From positions 620,001 to 684,000 of the forward strand of contig QRFJ01000496.1 of the NCBI GenBank assembly GCA_006176705.1: 64,000 nucleotides of DNA. Direction: 5' to 3'. The number at the start of each line of letters is the position of its first letter. Position 1 is the stretch's first letter. The DNA is from Cocos nucifera (Eukaryota > Streptophyta > Magnoliopsida > Arecales > Arecaceae). Position numbers and translations under genes: made by a program. Shown piece by piece: positions 44,061-53,906 of this stretch. The notes under the pieces were generated by a model. The model was not told the origin of the DNA. It made no database searches and saw nothing but the letters and a program-made list of their open reading frames with translations.

Positions 44061-44210
44061 ATTTTTTATTTAATTTCATAATAATATTAATAATCAAGTA
44101 TATATAATATTTATAATAATATTTATTTATAATATTATTAATATTTATAATAATTATTAAAAATATTATTATAAATAATATTATAATAATATTATAATAT
44201 TATAATAATA
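44061..44210. repeat. AT-rich simple repeat (TAATAT type)
   Basis: Runs of ATAATATT/AATTATTA of low complexity. Confidence 0.7.
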
Positions 44211-44247
44211 AATGACCCACCATGGGCTGTGGGTAAAATGGGTCGAT

Positions 44248-44518
44248 TAGGGCTACAAAAGAATTGAGCTGCTTGTGAGCTACTCGAGCTTGACTCGAGT
44301 TCAAACTTGACTTGACTTGATTATTATCGAGTTCGAGTCAAGCTCGAATATCTTTTTAAGTCAATCTAGAGCTTTTTTTATTTTTTATTGAGTCAAGTTT
44401 GAGCTTAAGATATTAAGGCTCGATCGAGCTTGAGTCGAGTTTTGAGCTTGAGTATTTTGAGTCAAGTTAAGCTCGAACTTCTAGTTACTCGACTCGACTT
44501 GGCTTGATTGCACCTCTA
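44248..44518. mobile_element. hAT-type MITE with 8-bp target duplication
   Basis: 271 bp, largely self-complementary, full of CTCGAGCTTGA/GACTCGAGT motifs. Ends TAGGGCTACAA and, inverted, TAGAGGTGCAA. Flanking 8-mers GGGTCGAT (44240-44247) and GGGTTGAC (44519-44526) match at 6 of 8 positions, the two differences being C/T transitions. No coding capacity. The 8-bp duplication and short ends fit the hAT superfamily. Confidence 0.65.
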
Positions 44519-44559
44519 GGGTTGACTCACCAAAAATCAAAATAAAAACCCTATAAACG

Positions 44560-44760
44560 AAGGTGGGTAATCGAGTGGGGAGGGTGGGGGATGGGGGAGG
44601 CGAGTGGGAGGGGTGGGAGATCAAGACACCAAGAGGGAGAGGTGGGGGGGGGTTGTGGCACTGGGGACAGAGTAGGGAGGGGTGGGGATGGGGGGGAAGT
44701 GAAGTAGGGCATCGAGAGATCGAGAGGGAGAGGTGGCCGGGTGGGAGGGAGAGAATTGCC
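44560..44760 (+). repeat. G-rich low-complexity tract
   Basis: Repeated GGGG/GGGAGG runs (for example GGGGAGGGTGGGGGATGGGG) on the plus strand, with clear four-run G-quadruplex patterns. The ORFs through it on both strands (44481-44855, 44563-44781) are composition artefacts. Confidence 0.7.
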
Positions 44761-44867
44761 AACCTACATTTTATAAAATGAAGTTGGGACTTCTGACGGT
44801 AACCAAATGTCATGCACATATGCAAGAACATAAAGATTATGCACAATAGTGGCAAAGAGAATCAAAC

Positions 44868-45645
44868 CACTACAATTGATGGTGATGAATCTTCTCCTGG
44901 AGCTAGATGTGTCATGTCAGCACCAAATATAATTGTTGGCATGTCTGTTACACATGGAATGTTTTTACGAAGGGCATCATCAAGAATCTTGTTGCACCCA
45001 CTAACCTATCCATGCAGATATATCAAAAAAAGCAATCACCTAGATTAACCAAAATGAACTTATAACAAAGTCACAAACCTTAACATTAATTTTCAATGCA
45101 ATATTTTCTAGATACTACTTATTTCCCCTACTAGATACATGCTTTGGTAAGCAGCATTGCGATATAATGCCAAGCTTGGTATCGCATACCCGCTTGACCT
45201 TTTCTATCAATAAAGTATGATGTTAAAGTGTCGTAAGATTTAAATAGACTCTAGTTAGTTAGAATCTAAAATAAACATACCATAATGGCCTCTCATTTTA
45301 GGCAGAATAATAATCAGCAACTAGATATGTTCCCCCAGCGAGATAGTCTTTCTGTAGATTGATCATAGACCACTTCAAGTGCAGATTCCATATAATTTGG
45401 GCATGCCGATCGAATGCCAATAAATGGTTCTAGATTGAATACCTTTAAAGTTTAAAGTGAAATTAGATAGATTTAGTGTAAATAAAGAATTGAAGTTGCA
45501 AATAGTTGATAACATGTCTTAGTACCATCCCTTTGTCATTACACATCCCAACTAGATCACTACAAAACTGAGAAACATCATTTGGGGGTACGCATGAAAA
45601 ATTCAAATATGTCTAGTATTCTACAGTTCCACCACTAACCATTTT
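44868..45645 (-). pseudogene. AGO: ARGONAUTE PIWI-domain gene fragment, four exons, captured
   Basis: Four exon-like blocks on the minus strand match consecutive parts of a plant ARGONAUTE PIWI domain: 45526-45645 (KMVSGGTVEY, stop, FSCVPPNDV, MCNDKGM), 45281-45442 (VFNLEPF, ESALEVVYDQSTERL, then after a 1-nt shift LLIIILPKMRGHYG), 45079-45198 (VKRVCDTKLGIISQCCLPKH, stop, YLENIALKINVKV) and 44868-45000 (DALRKNIPCVTDMPTIIFGA, then DMTHLAPGEDSSPSI). Introns between them keep GT donors and AG acceptors, so the source was genomic DNA, not mRNA. IFGAD includes the first catalytic Asp of slicer ARGONAUTEs. The text is closest to the AGO1/AGO5-like clade by eye. The PAZ domain and the rest of PIWI are absent. 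Stops and frameshifts make it a pseudogene. Confidence 0.88.
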
Positions 45646-45846
45646 CTACACATTCACCATGAAGGATTAACAAACTGATAGAAAAATGCAAAATTATCAC
45701 AAGCAAAGAAACAAACAATATAGACATTATATTGGAAAAATAAAGAGTAGAGATCCAACTGAAGTAGCAAAAATCATGCCTTAAAAAATGGAAGAAGAAT
45801 TTTCAAAAATTCTTAATATTGTTAATGTTCATTAACATTCTAGATC

Positions 45847-47600
45847 ATGATGGCACCAAAATGCCATCTAGCTTTCAACCCCACCCCATGGTGGACTACA
45901 CGGAGCTCTGCATCAGAACCACCGCCAATGCATACTCCATCCACCTCCACATTGACTTCAGCTTCTATAGCATATACTCCTCCCATTGGCACATTTAAGC
46001 CTCCACCGATAGCTACATTGGCAGTTTATGCATTTCCACCACATACTCTATCCATCGATCTAGCTTCACCAGCATCCAGGTCACATGATCCCAGTGAGAG
46101 TAGGTTTTCATTATATTAACTATTTATTTATTTTTTATATAGTTAGTGCACACTCTTATATATTTGTAATGTATTTTTATTGCAGGTGCATCATCTTGTA
46201 GGATATTTCATGATCCCACACACATGCCGTATGTGTGAAATCATTTGCATCAAGTCATGGTAGAGTACGATTAGGAGGAGAGGCCAGTAAGGGAGATCGT
46301 GCAAGAGATGCATTCCTTTTTTGAAGTGCTTGTGAGGTAGTTCGACATCATTCTCGTACTATCCATAGACTAGCGATTGATGGATGTTGGTATTAGGGAC
46401 TGAGTATGGAAGAAGATTTGGATAAGTGTATCTTAATTATATTTGTACATATGATATATTTACACTATGTTTGATTAAAATAATTTTATAACTGACTTCT
46501 AATAACTTTGTGCAAAGAAGGTATGACTTTCTAGATTATGAAAGGGCTCGAGATGCCCAACTATAGAAGATTGGGGAGTTTACTGAAACTATAAGGTCAA
46601 GCTTCATAAAGGATGGCTAGAGCACCGTAGGGATGCGCGGAGGAGATGGTCGCACATTGGAGGAGCTAGGAGTTCTAGATTTAATTTATAATCTATGAAT
46701 TTTTTATTATACTGATAAATTATATTTGATTTTAAGTTATGTGATTTAAATATTTTTTAGGCTACATCTCATTAGAACTGGAAGAATCGGGCTGGTTAGG
46801 AGTATACGCAAACTCTCGAATGTGAGTCTATGGCCAGTCGTGTGTATAGAGAGATAATGAATTATGACCTTTTAGTTTACAAGTTATTGAATTATAGTTT
46901 TTTTGCATGTTTCTAACAAGTTGATTGATTATTATTAGCTGACAAGAGATGGGATGATGTCCAACTATAGCGACATCTTTCGGTCGAGTCATATGGGCAA
47001 GAAGGGTAGGTCGATGAATGCTGTGATAGGAAGGATTTTTGTAAGTAATAACTGGAGTATGATTAGTATGATTACTATTATAGAATTTCTTATGAGATTT
47101 ATTTGAATTTGCAATTACAGGAGCAGTTAGATGAGCTTGTGAGGGAGGGCTCGGATACCTCTAGCCCTCATGTCCATCTATCTCAGGTCTTAGGACTTGA
47201 GCACTCTAGGAGGATTCGTTGCAGGCCTGGACATACGTCGACGAGCTATTGATCTCAAGAAAGCATCTTCTCACACGCTTTTGGAGTTGTCCATTGGAAG
47301 TAGTTTAACGAGGCTTTGGCATAGGCAGCTCAGGCTCAGGAGCATGCATCTCAAGCTGAGAGGCATGCATCTTAGGCTCAGCGACGCATAGACTAGCCAT
47401 AAAGCATCATATCTATTATGGTGTCATAGCTCTTTGCTCATCTTGGAGCTGATTTTTTGAGCATTTAGGATATGTTGGCTAGCGTTCCAGCTCCTCCACC
47501 TCCAGCTTTAGCCCCTCCACTCCTACTATAGCCCCTCCCGATCCTGCTTCAGCCCCACTCGATGATGACAAGATGCTTGAAGAGGATAATTTTGATTTAG
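45847..47600 (+). pseudogene. Degenerate En/Spm ORF1 (Ptta/Transposase_24-like)
   Basis: The first exon-like frame, 45847-46119 (proline/serine-rich MMAPKCHLAFNPTPWW...), ends in a plausible intron (GTAGGTTTTC at about 46097 to TTATTGCAG before 46186). Later pieces show YKVKLHKGWLEHRRDARRRW near 46590, a SHQNW.NRAG-like block near 46770 followed by YTQTLECESMASRVYRE, then GKKGRSMNAVIG near 46990 and EQLDELVREGSDTSSPHVH near 47125. This block order recalls the Ptta/En/Spm plant transposon protein. Many stops. Assignment is by motif memory only. Confidence 0.5.
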
Positions 47601-47822
47601 AAAATTTTTGGTGTATTTTATTTTTATTTAAAAACATTGTAATACAATTTGATCAATAATACAATTTGAGTATTTGAGATATATTTCTATATTATTATTG
47701 AATTTTATATAAAATTTTTGATTCTTTCAAATTTTATTTTAAGTAATTATATATTGAACTACATCTATTAGGTAATAAAAAAAGTAAAAAATAAAAAAAA
47801 ATATTTTTCTTTGCCTTCAAAG

Positions 47823-47951
47823 GCCTATGGTAGCTGTTAAAAATTGCTACTGTAGTCGTTCCAACTGCTGCCATAGGTACATGCCAACTGCTACCATAAT
47901 TTATGACAATAGTTATAAAACCATTGCTATTGACTCTATAACCACTGCAAT
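47823..47951. repeat. CACTA subterminal repeats, right group
   Basis: Five motifs of the ACTGCTGCCATAGG/CTATGGTAGCTG type in both directions, stopping where copia coding sequence begins. Confidence 0.65.
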
Positions 47952-48594
47952 GACATGTACGAGACTAGATGTAGCATACTCACTAGTAGTAGTAAGTAGA
48001 TACCAATCTGATCTAAGAGAGAATGACTAGAAAGTAGTGAAAGCCATCCTTAAGTATTTAAGAAATACTAAGAACCAATGGTTGATTTTTGGCAAGTCAG
48101 ATCTAAAACTTATGGGATTTACAAACTCAAGCTTTCAATCTGACCATGATGACACTAGAAGCGTGTCAGATTATATGTTTACCTTAAATGGTGGAGCTAT
48201 CTACTGGAAGAGTTTCAAGCAGCATACTGTGCTAGACTCTATTTGTGAGATGGAGTACAATGCAGCATCAGATGCCATTGAGGAAGCTGTGTGGTTGAGA
48301 AAATTCATTACCAAGCTTGGAGTAGCACCCTCTCTTGATGGTCCGGTCCTGCTCTACTATGACAGCACTAATGCTATTGCTCAGGTGAAAGAACTAAAAG
48401 CACGCCAGCGAACAAAGCACATACCATGTCGCTACCACCTGGTCTAGAAAATCATGGATTGAGGTGACGCCGATCTTTAGAAGATTGACGAAAAGAAGAA
48501 CCCGACCGACCTCTTCACTAAAGCCCTGGTGATAAAGAAGTTCGATAACCATAAGTCGAAGATAGGTATTAGATACTATGTTGAGTGGCTTTAG
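47952..48594 (+). pseudogene. Copia family F: RT end and RNase H, broken
   Basis: Plus-strand copia RT/RNase H. Starts mid-motif (TCTRLDVAYSLVVVSRYQSD), then ILKYLRNTKNQWLIFG, GFTNSSFQSDHDDTRS (RNase H DD region), GGAIYWKSFKQ, EMEYNAASDAIEEAVWLRKF, YYDSTNAIAQVKE and TKHIPCRYHLV. Stops occur after SDLREND and after YHLV; the frame ends at a TAG at 48592. It is followed after 25 bp by the F 3' LTR. Upstream pol is missing, replaced by the CACTA relic. Confidence 0.88.
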
Positions 48595-48619
48595 GATAAG
48601 TGAAAGTTATTAAAAAATA

Positions 48620-51089
48620 TGTTCCAAAGTCAATCATCAATCTATTGACAGTTGTTCTATCTTGTAATTATAATTAAATTATTAATAAATAAAATAAATA
48701 TTTTGATATTTTTATCATAAAGTCTACATCTTCTAATGAACTCTATTATTGTGAAGAAGTTCTTAAGACTATTTAGTTTTGATAAAGAGAGGATTTATCA
48801 ATTAATCCGTAAATTATTCATGATCAAATGATATGCTGTTAATTAGAATGACAACATTTATCGAGCATAGGTCGTTGTATGCCATATAGGTGGTTATCCT
48901 CTTAACCAAGGAGTGTGGAGATATTGGTATGACATACAAGTGAGATGTAAGCATTCATCGTCACTGAACATGACCAACTTTAGAGTATTCTACTGTTGAA
49001 AATTGCTTTGATGGGATATAGGTATAAGTGTCCCTTAGATCTGAGATCATCCTAGTGGCTTGTAAGTAGCTCACTGTGCTTTGGTATCGGACTAACTAAA
49101 TTTCTAATTCAGTAATAAAAAACTTTTAGGCATAGTCAAGTACTCATGAAGTCGATGAGTGATCAAGATGGGATTGACCACTCCAAGAGTTGGAGAAGAA
49201 TGCATCACTATATTTTAATATAACAAAATCTTGGCCAGGATAATCCATGAGATGGATTTGGTATTTTGAAATATAATATGGATGATCTAATCGAGGTTGA
49301 TTATTAAACTTTGAGGTATCCTACAAGTATTTTGATCAAGGGGATGAATTATATGAAAACTATATCTACATAGGTTCTAAGGATGTTGTTCTACACATTC
49401 GACCTATCCAGCCATCAAGTATCATTGCTAGATGGTCACTTCGATTGATATAAAAATTTATTTCTATACTACCAACTTAGGTTTGAACCTATGAGGTCAC
49501 ACACATAAGAGTTCTCAATCTGATCGAATGGTTGATTGATGATTAAGAATCGTTTTAGGGTTAAACAATCAATACGATTGATGTTTAACCTAGTGCAAGT
49601 ATTGCAAAAGGATCTATTAGCAATTCGTATGCTAATTAGCTTTATTTAATTAAGTCAGAGTATTGAGATTAAGTCTAACTAAATATAACTTAATTTGATT
49701 TTATTTGGGCTTGATTGGATCAAGTTTAATTAGTTTATTGGATAAGCCAATTGCAAGGAAGAATGAGTCCTAGTTCAATTAGGACTTATATCAACCCAAT
49801 CTCTAATTTAATTAAAAATTAAATTAAAATTAAATCTAACTAAATATAATTTAATTAGGTTATTAGTTGGACTAATATCTATTCTAATTGGGTTAGATTT
49901 ATTTTAATTTAATTTGGTTCAAAGATCATATTGGACCAAGTTAAAATAAGAGTCCTAGTATGACTAGGAATCCCTATCCTTAGCCACCTTAGTCCCAATG
50001 CCCCCCACACCCTCTTTCTTTTGTTTTTGCATGAACTCTCCATGCTCTAGAGAGTCTCATGCATGCCCCCCTTGTTCCCCTTCTTTCTTACATGGTAAGT
50101 TGTTGAGAACCAAGTCAAATTTGGTTAGAAGTTTTGAATTCAAACTTTATTTGATAGAGTTTGTTGTTATCAAAATTCCTCTCCATTTGTGCCACCCACA
50201 TCCCTATTTTTTCTCTAAAATTTTGGGTAAAAATAGAGGAGTTTTGTGTGACAAAACAAGGTGGTCCATGCCAAAGAAAAAGGAGGGTGCGCCCAACTTG
50301 TCTTGCCCTTTTTGGACATTTCTTGCTAGGTATTTGACCTAGACAAGAATTGTTCCCTTACTCTCTATTTAAAGGGTCTTTGGCCTTGCTTTTTGAGTGA
50401 TTCTAGAACCTTGAGAGAGAGCTTTGAGCATGGGACAAGCTGGGCACAATCAAGCTTGGGCATGGGGTTTTGAGAAGACACAATCTCAAGTGTCTTGGTG
50501 AGAGAAACAAGGAAGAAGAAGGATCTTCTTCTAAGGTTTTCCTCTAGATCTTTTCCTCAATCTTTTTGTGAGTTTTTGAGAGGTGTCATAGATTCACAAG
50601 TCTTCTTCCTTCCTTCTGAAAGTTGGAGAGTCCAAGATTCGAAGAAGAAAGATCTAGATCGACCATTGAAGAAGGATCAGCATAATACTAGCATAAGGTG
50701 CTGATTTTCAGCCATCGAACTTCTGATCAGAGATCGAGAGCTCGTGTGAACATCCTGTAGAGGCCGGACATGTATGTGGCTCATAGCAATAACCTTAGCC
50801 TTGGATCAGCGAGCTAGAGAGTCTAACTTACGAAGGCAAGGATGATTTGATGTCCTTAATTCATGTCTAAATCTGATCTAATATAGTTTGTTGTTGATAT
50901 GATCAATATGTATTTTTCTAATCTTTTAACTTTTGATTTAATTGCATGCTTAAATCATGTAATAGGATCCTAGATCTAGAATTTTTCTTGTATTACTTAT
51001 GAATTAATATGATTAATTCATCTCTTTTGCTGCATGATTTTGAAAAAGCTTCAAAATATAACCCTAAAATCTTAGATCTATTTCCTTCA
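48620..51089 (+). repeat. Copia family F 3' LTR, complete
   Basis: Begins TGTTCCAAAGTC after a weak purine tract and ends TTCCTTCA, 2,470 bp. TATA-like CTATTTAAAG at 50365-50374. The truncated sister copy is 39843-42107. The ORFs at 49998-50342 and 50495-50704 are unsupported. Confidence 0.85.
50365..50374 (+). promoter_or_regulatory. TATA-like box of LTR F
   Basis: CTATTTAAAG; its counterpart in the other copy is CTATTTAAGA at 41363-41372. Confidence 0.5.
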
Positions 51090-51247
51090 AAAGAACCACT
51101 ACTATATGAACTATAGCAATGATTAATGAATCACTGCTATAGATATGTTATAGTAGTGATTGAAGAACTGCTACTATACAAATCGTATGGCAATAGTTAT
51201 GATAACCGCAATAGAAATCACTACCATCAATCTACGGCGATGGTGAT
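51090..51247. repeat. Isolated CACTA subterminal-repeat fragment
   Basis: Six motifs of the ACCACTACTATA/TATAGTAGTGATT type. It suggests that the F sequence 47952-51089 interrupts the end of the same CACTA element, or that a second CACTA once lay here. Confidence 0.55.
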
Positions 51248-51506
51248 GTAGGTGGTGTGGTGCTCCCAAGCCTTGGGAGGCCATGGGTGGAGCCAGGATG
51301 AGGGCTCTGGGGAGACTAGGATAGGTGCAGTACTAGGGCTAGGATAGAAGTTATCCTAGGGTGGAGGCGGCATGTAGCTCTCTACAGGCTCGAGGTTTAG
51401 GTATTGAGGATCTTGAGGGGCTTGGTTGGAGCTTCGAAAACCTAAGACATAAGGTGGAGCGAGGAACCAAAGCTGGGAGATTAAAGATTGCAAAAAAGAA
51501 GCTTTC

Positions 51507-52179
51507 TGTAGGTTAGTCGGCTCAGTCCAAAATTGGATCGGCTAAGTCTTAGAGCACAGGACAGATAGAATGTCGCATTCAGGACTGTAGGCATGGCATA
51601 GAAACTCGATTGGCTTAGTTTGAAACTGAGCCAACCCAGTCTCAGGTTAGCCGACTCAGTGCTAAGACCGAGCCAGCTTAGTCTACGGGCAGAGTTACGC
51701 ATGGATTCTATTTGGGCTAGGATAGGAACTTATCCTAGGAGTCTTATGGCCTAGTTCAAGAGGTCTTAAGGAGGCTAATTTATGTATGGATTGGGTTTAG
51801 ATCCAGGGGATGAGAGCATGTGAGACATAGGTATACATGAGCTTAGTGAGTGCTTTCATATATTGGATTAGCCTAGAAAAGTTTTTGAGCTGAGATTTAT
51901 TAGGGTTCATGTGGGAACTCTAGGATATATAAACCAGGATATTGTAACTTTTACAATAGGGTTGGAATACAATTGAGCTTTTCTCCCTAACTCTTTGCTC
52001 TCTTCTCTCTGGTTCTAATGCCAAAACCCTAGCTTCTCTCATCCTTCTTAGATCTTCTTCAGTTTGCTGGATTAACACTCAGGTTCATGCAAGAGATGGG
52101 ATCTATGATTATGGCTCCGAGCAGCCATAGAAACAATAATTGGTGTCAGAACGAGGTGATGCTTGTTGGTGGGCTTACA
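51507..52179 (+). repeat. Element D LTR
   Basis: 673 bp, TGTAGGTTAGTCGG to GGGCTTACA, same family as the E LTRs. A TATA-like GATATATAAACC lies at about 51934. The minus-strand ORF 51481-51702 is a shadow. Confidence 0.8.
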
Positions 52180-52181
52180 AT

Positions 52182-52194
52182 TGGTATCAGAACC
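52182..52194 (+). other. Primer-binding site of element D
   Basis: TGGTATCAGAACC, two bases after the LTR; one base different from the Met-tRNA PBS. Confidence 0.75.
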
Positions 52195-52370
52195 CGATTG
52201 AGCATGGAGAAAAAGATCAATTTTCAGCAAAGATCAGTAGTGAGATTCAGATCTAAAGGATTTCTCTAGGCTTTGTGAGGAAGGAAGAGATCACAGGGCT
52301 GCTGTCTACCATTCCTAGTCAAGGTATTTCTTAGATCTACCTATTTGCTGTTATTTGATTCGAATTGATC

Positions 52371-53255
52371 ATGGAGAACAATGGGTTGAAGGTAGGATTA
52401 GAGAAGTTTGATGGAAAGAGAAGTTTCATGATGTGGATGGTAAGGGTTGAGGATTTGCTAGTTTAGATGAGACTGGATTCGGCCTTGGAGCATGTGCCAT
52501 GATTAGGGCTTGTTTGGTAGATGAGATTTTGTATGGTGTGTTGGAGGAGAGAACACCCAAGGAATTATAATCGAGGTTGCAGTAGTTGTAAATGGAGAAG
52601 AACCTATGCAATAAGTTGATGCTGAAGAAGCAACTATATAGCCTTTAGATGCAGGAGGGCGAGGATGTTGTGGGGCATATTTAGCAGTTCGACTAGATGA
52701 GCATGGACTTGCTTAATATAGGGATGGATTTAGAATAGGAAGATAAGAGTCTATTATTGCTATGTTTGCTACCCAGGAGGTTCAAACTATTGGTGACAAC
52801 TTTACTGTATGGAAAGGAGACACAGGTGTACGAGGAGATCGTATCAGTGTTCAGGTCTAACGAGCATCGAAAATCGATGACGAAGAGGGAGGTCTTCTAG
52901 GAGTCCTGTGGTTTCAAAGAAGCATAGGAAAGGAAAGAAGAAGGACGAACATAGGGGCAACAAGGGATCCAAGAGATGCTTCAAGTGCGGAGAAGCAGGG
53001 CACTTTAAGCGGGAGTGTCCACTTTGGAAGAAGTTCAAGGATGGAAAAAACTCAGATTTCACTAATTTAGTCGCTGATAATGAAGACTTGGATAAGCTCT
53101 TGGTGGTCTCAGAGGAGCCCATAGGGTGCGGTGTATCTGAGATGATTTTTGATAGGTTTGCGGAGTGCAGAGGATCCGAAGGAGTAGTGATGGTGTTTGA
53201 AGTACAGCGACAAGCCCAGCAGTGCAGCATTGGATGGTTGACCTTAGGAGACTAG
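52371..53255 (+). pseudogene. Element D gag with intact CCHC knuckle, broken N-half
   Basis: ATG at 52371 begins MENNGLKVGLEKFDGKRSFM, then MWMVRVEDLLV and a stop, a typical copia gag opening. The middle is in several frames. The open piece 52908-53255 has a basic stretch (KKHRKGKKKDEHRG) and CFKCGEAGHFKRECPLWKK, a complete CX2CX4HX4C zinc knuckle. After it an acidic segment follows (NLVADNEDLDKLL) and no protease or pol. The gag would bind RNA and assemble particles. Confidence 0.8.
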
Positions 53256-53906
53256 GAGATAGAGTTGGCTTCTACGACATTAAGGGGACTTTAGTTCCAA
53301 GTGGAGCACCGGGCAGAGGTGGCTTCATGGGTGGAGGAAGTTATGACATGGGTTCAGAGTAGAGTGGTGCAGAGAGAGGACCTATATTCTAGCACCAGTG
53401 CTTGGGCTGTACAAATATAGGTGGAGAGAATTATGCAGGGAGACAGGCATGGCTCTGAGGGGATAGTGTCAGGTGGAGCATCAGGATAAGCGGCGAGTGT
53501 CGATAAAGAAATGTTGCACGATCTTCAGGAAAGTCCAGGATAAGTGATGCAGCTACCAAGCAGAAGGATACCTACAACTCCAAAGGTGGTGTAGAGGAAC
53601 AAGCCAAGGACTTCAGCGGTGGAGGCGATCATCCCGAAGTCCTCAAAGGGAGCTCAGCAGTTGAAGAAGAATGATAGTGGTAAGGTGAGCTTGAGGGGCT
53701 ATTAGGACATGCAGGGACAGTTGGATCGTGTAGGAGGATGTTGCTAGGTGTTCCAAGGCTTGAGCACACCAAGGTGAAGATTGTAGGTGGTGTGGTACTC
53801 CCAAGCCTTGGGAGGCCATGGACAGAGCCAGGGTAAGGGCTCCGAGGAGACTAGGATAGCTGCAGTCCTAGGGCTAGGACAAGAGTTGTCTTAGGGTGGA
53901 GGCGGC
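53256..53906 (+). other. Element D noncoding 3' internal region
   Basis: No supported frame. It aligns with E 38200-38800 and contains CTCCCAAGCCTTGGGAGG, a perfect short palindrome also at 51270. Confidence 0.6.
53902..53906. other. Presumed left target-site duplication of element C
   Basis: GCGGC precedes the C terminus. The empty-site copy at about 51370 reads GGCGGCATGTAG. The partner lies outside the window. Confidence 0.5.

Larger units (their letters stand above)
42318..47951. mobile_element. CACTA/En-Spm transposon relic with captured gene fragment
   Basis: The left end TACTACTAAAGAA resembles the CACTA terminus with its first base changed. Inside follow arrays of the subterminal motif AACCACTGCYATAG and its complement (42335-42700, 43743-43830, 47823-47951), a long inverted repeat, and a Ptta/En-Spm-like ORF1 relic (45847-47600). 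An ARGONAUTE fragment on the opposite strand and a hAT MITE are included. The right terminus is not seen: copia sequence begins at about 47952, and a further subterminal scrap lies at 51090-51247. Several CACTA elements may be merged here. Confidence 0.6.
51248..53906 (+). mobile_element. Element D: gag-only LTR element in tandem arrangement, split by C
   Basis: Order: 3' end of an internal region (51248-51506), LTR (51507-52179), PBS, gag, then again the same 3' internal end (from about 53775) where copia C is inserted at GGCGGC. The repeated 3' internal end on both sides of one LTR implies an LTR-internal-LTR-internal tandem. No pol domain is present between gag and the 3' end, as in E. It continues beyond the right end of C, outside the window. 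Confidence 0.7.

Noticed and set aside
44481..44855. Proline-rich ORF of 124 codons
   Set aside because: It is the complement of the G-rich tract and of the intron after the last ARGONAUTE exon block.
53256..53906. Possible host exon after the D zinc knuckle
   Set aside because: The sequence is shared with the 3' internal region of element E, so it belongs to the element family.
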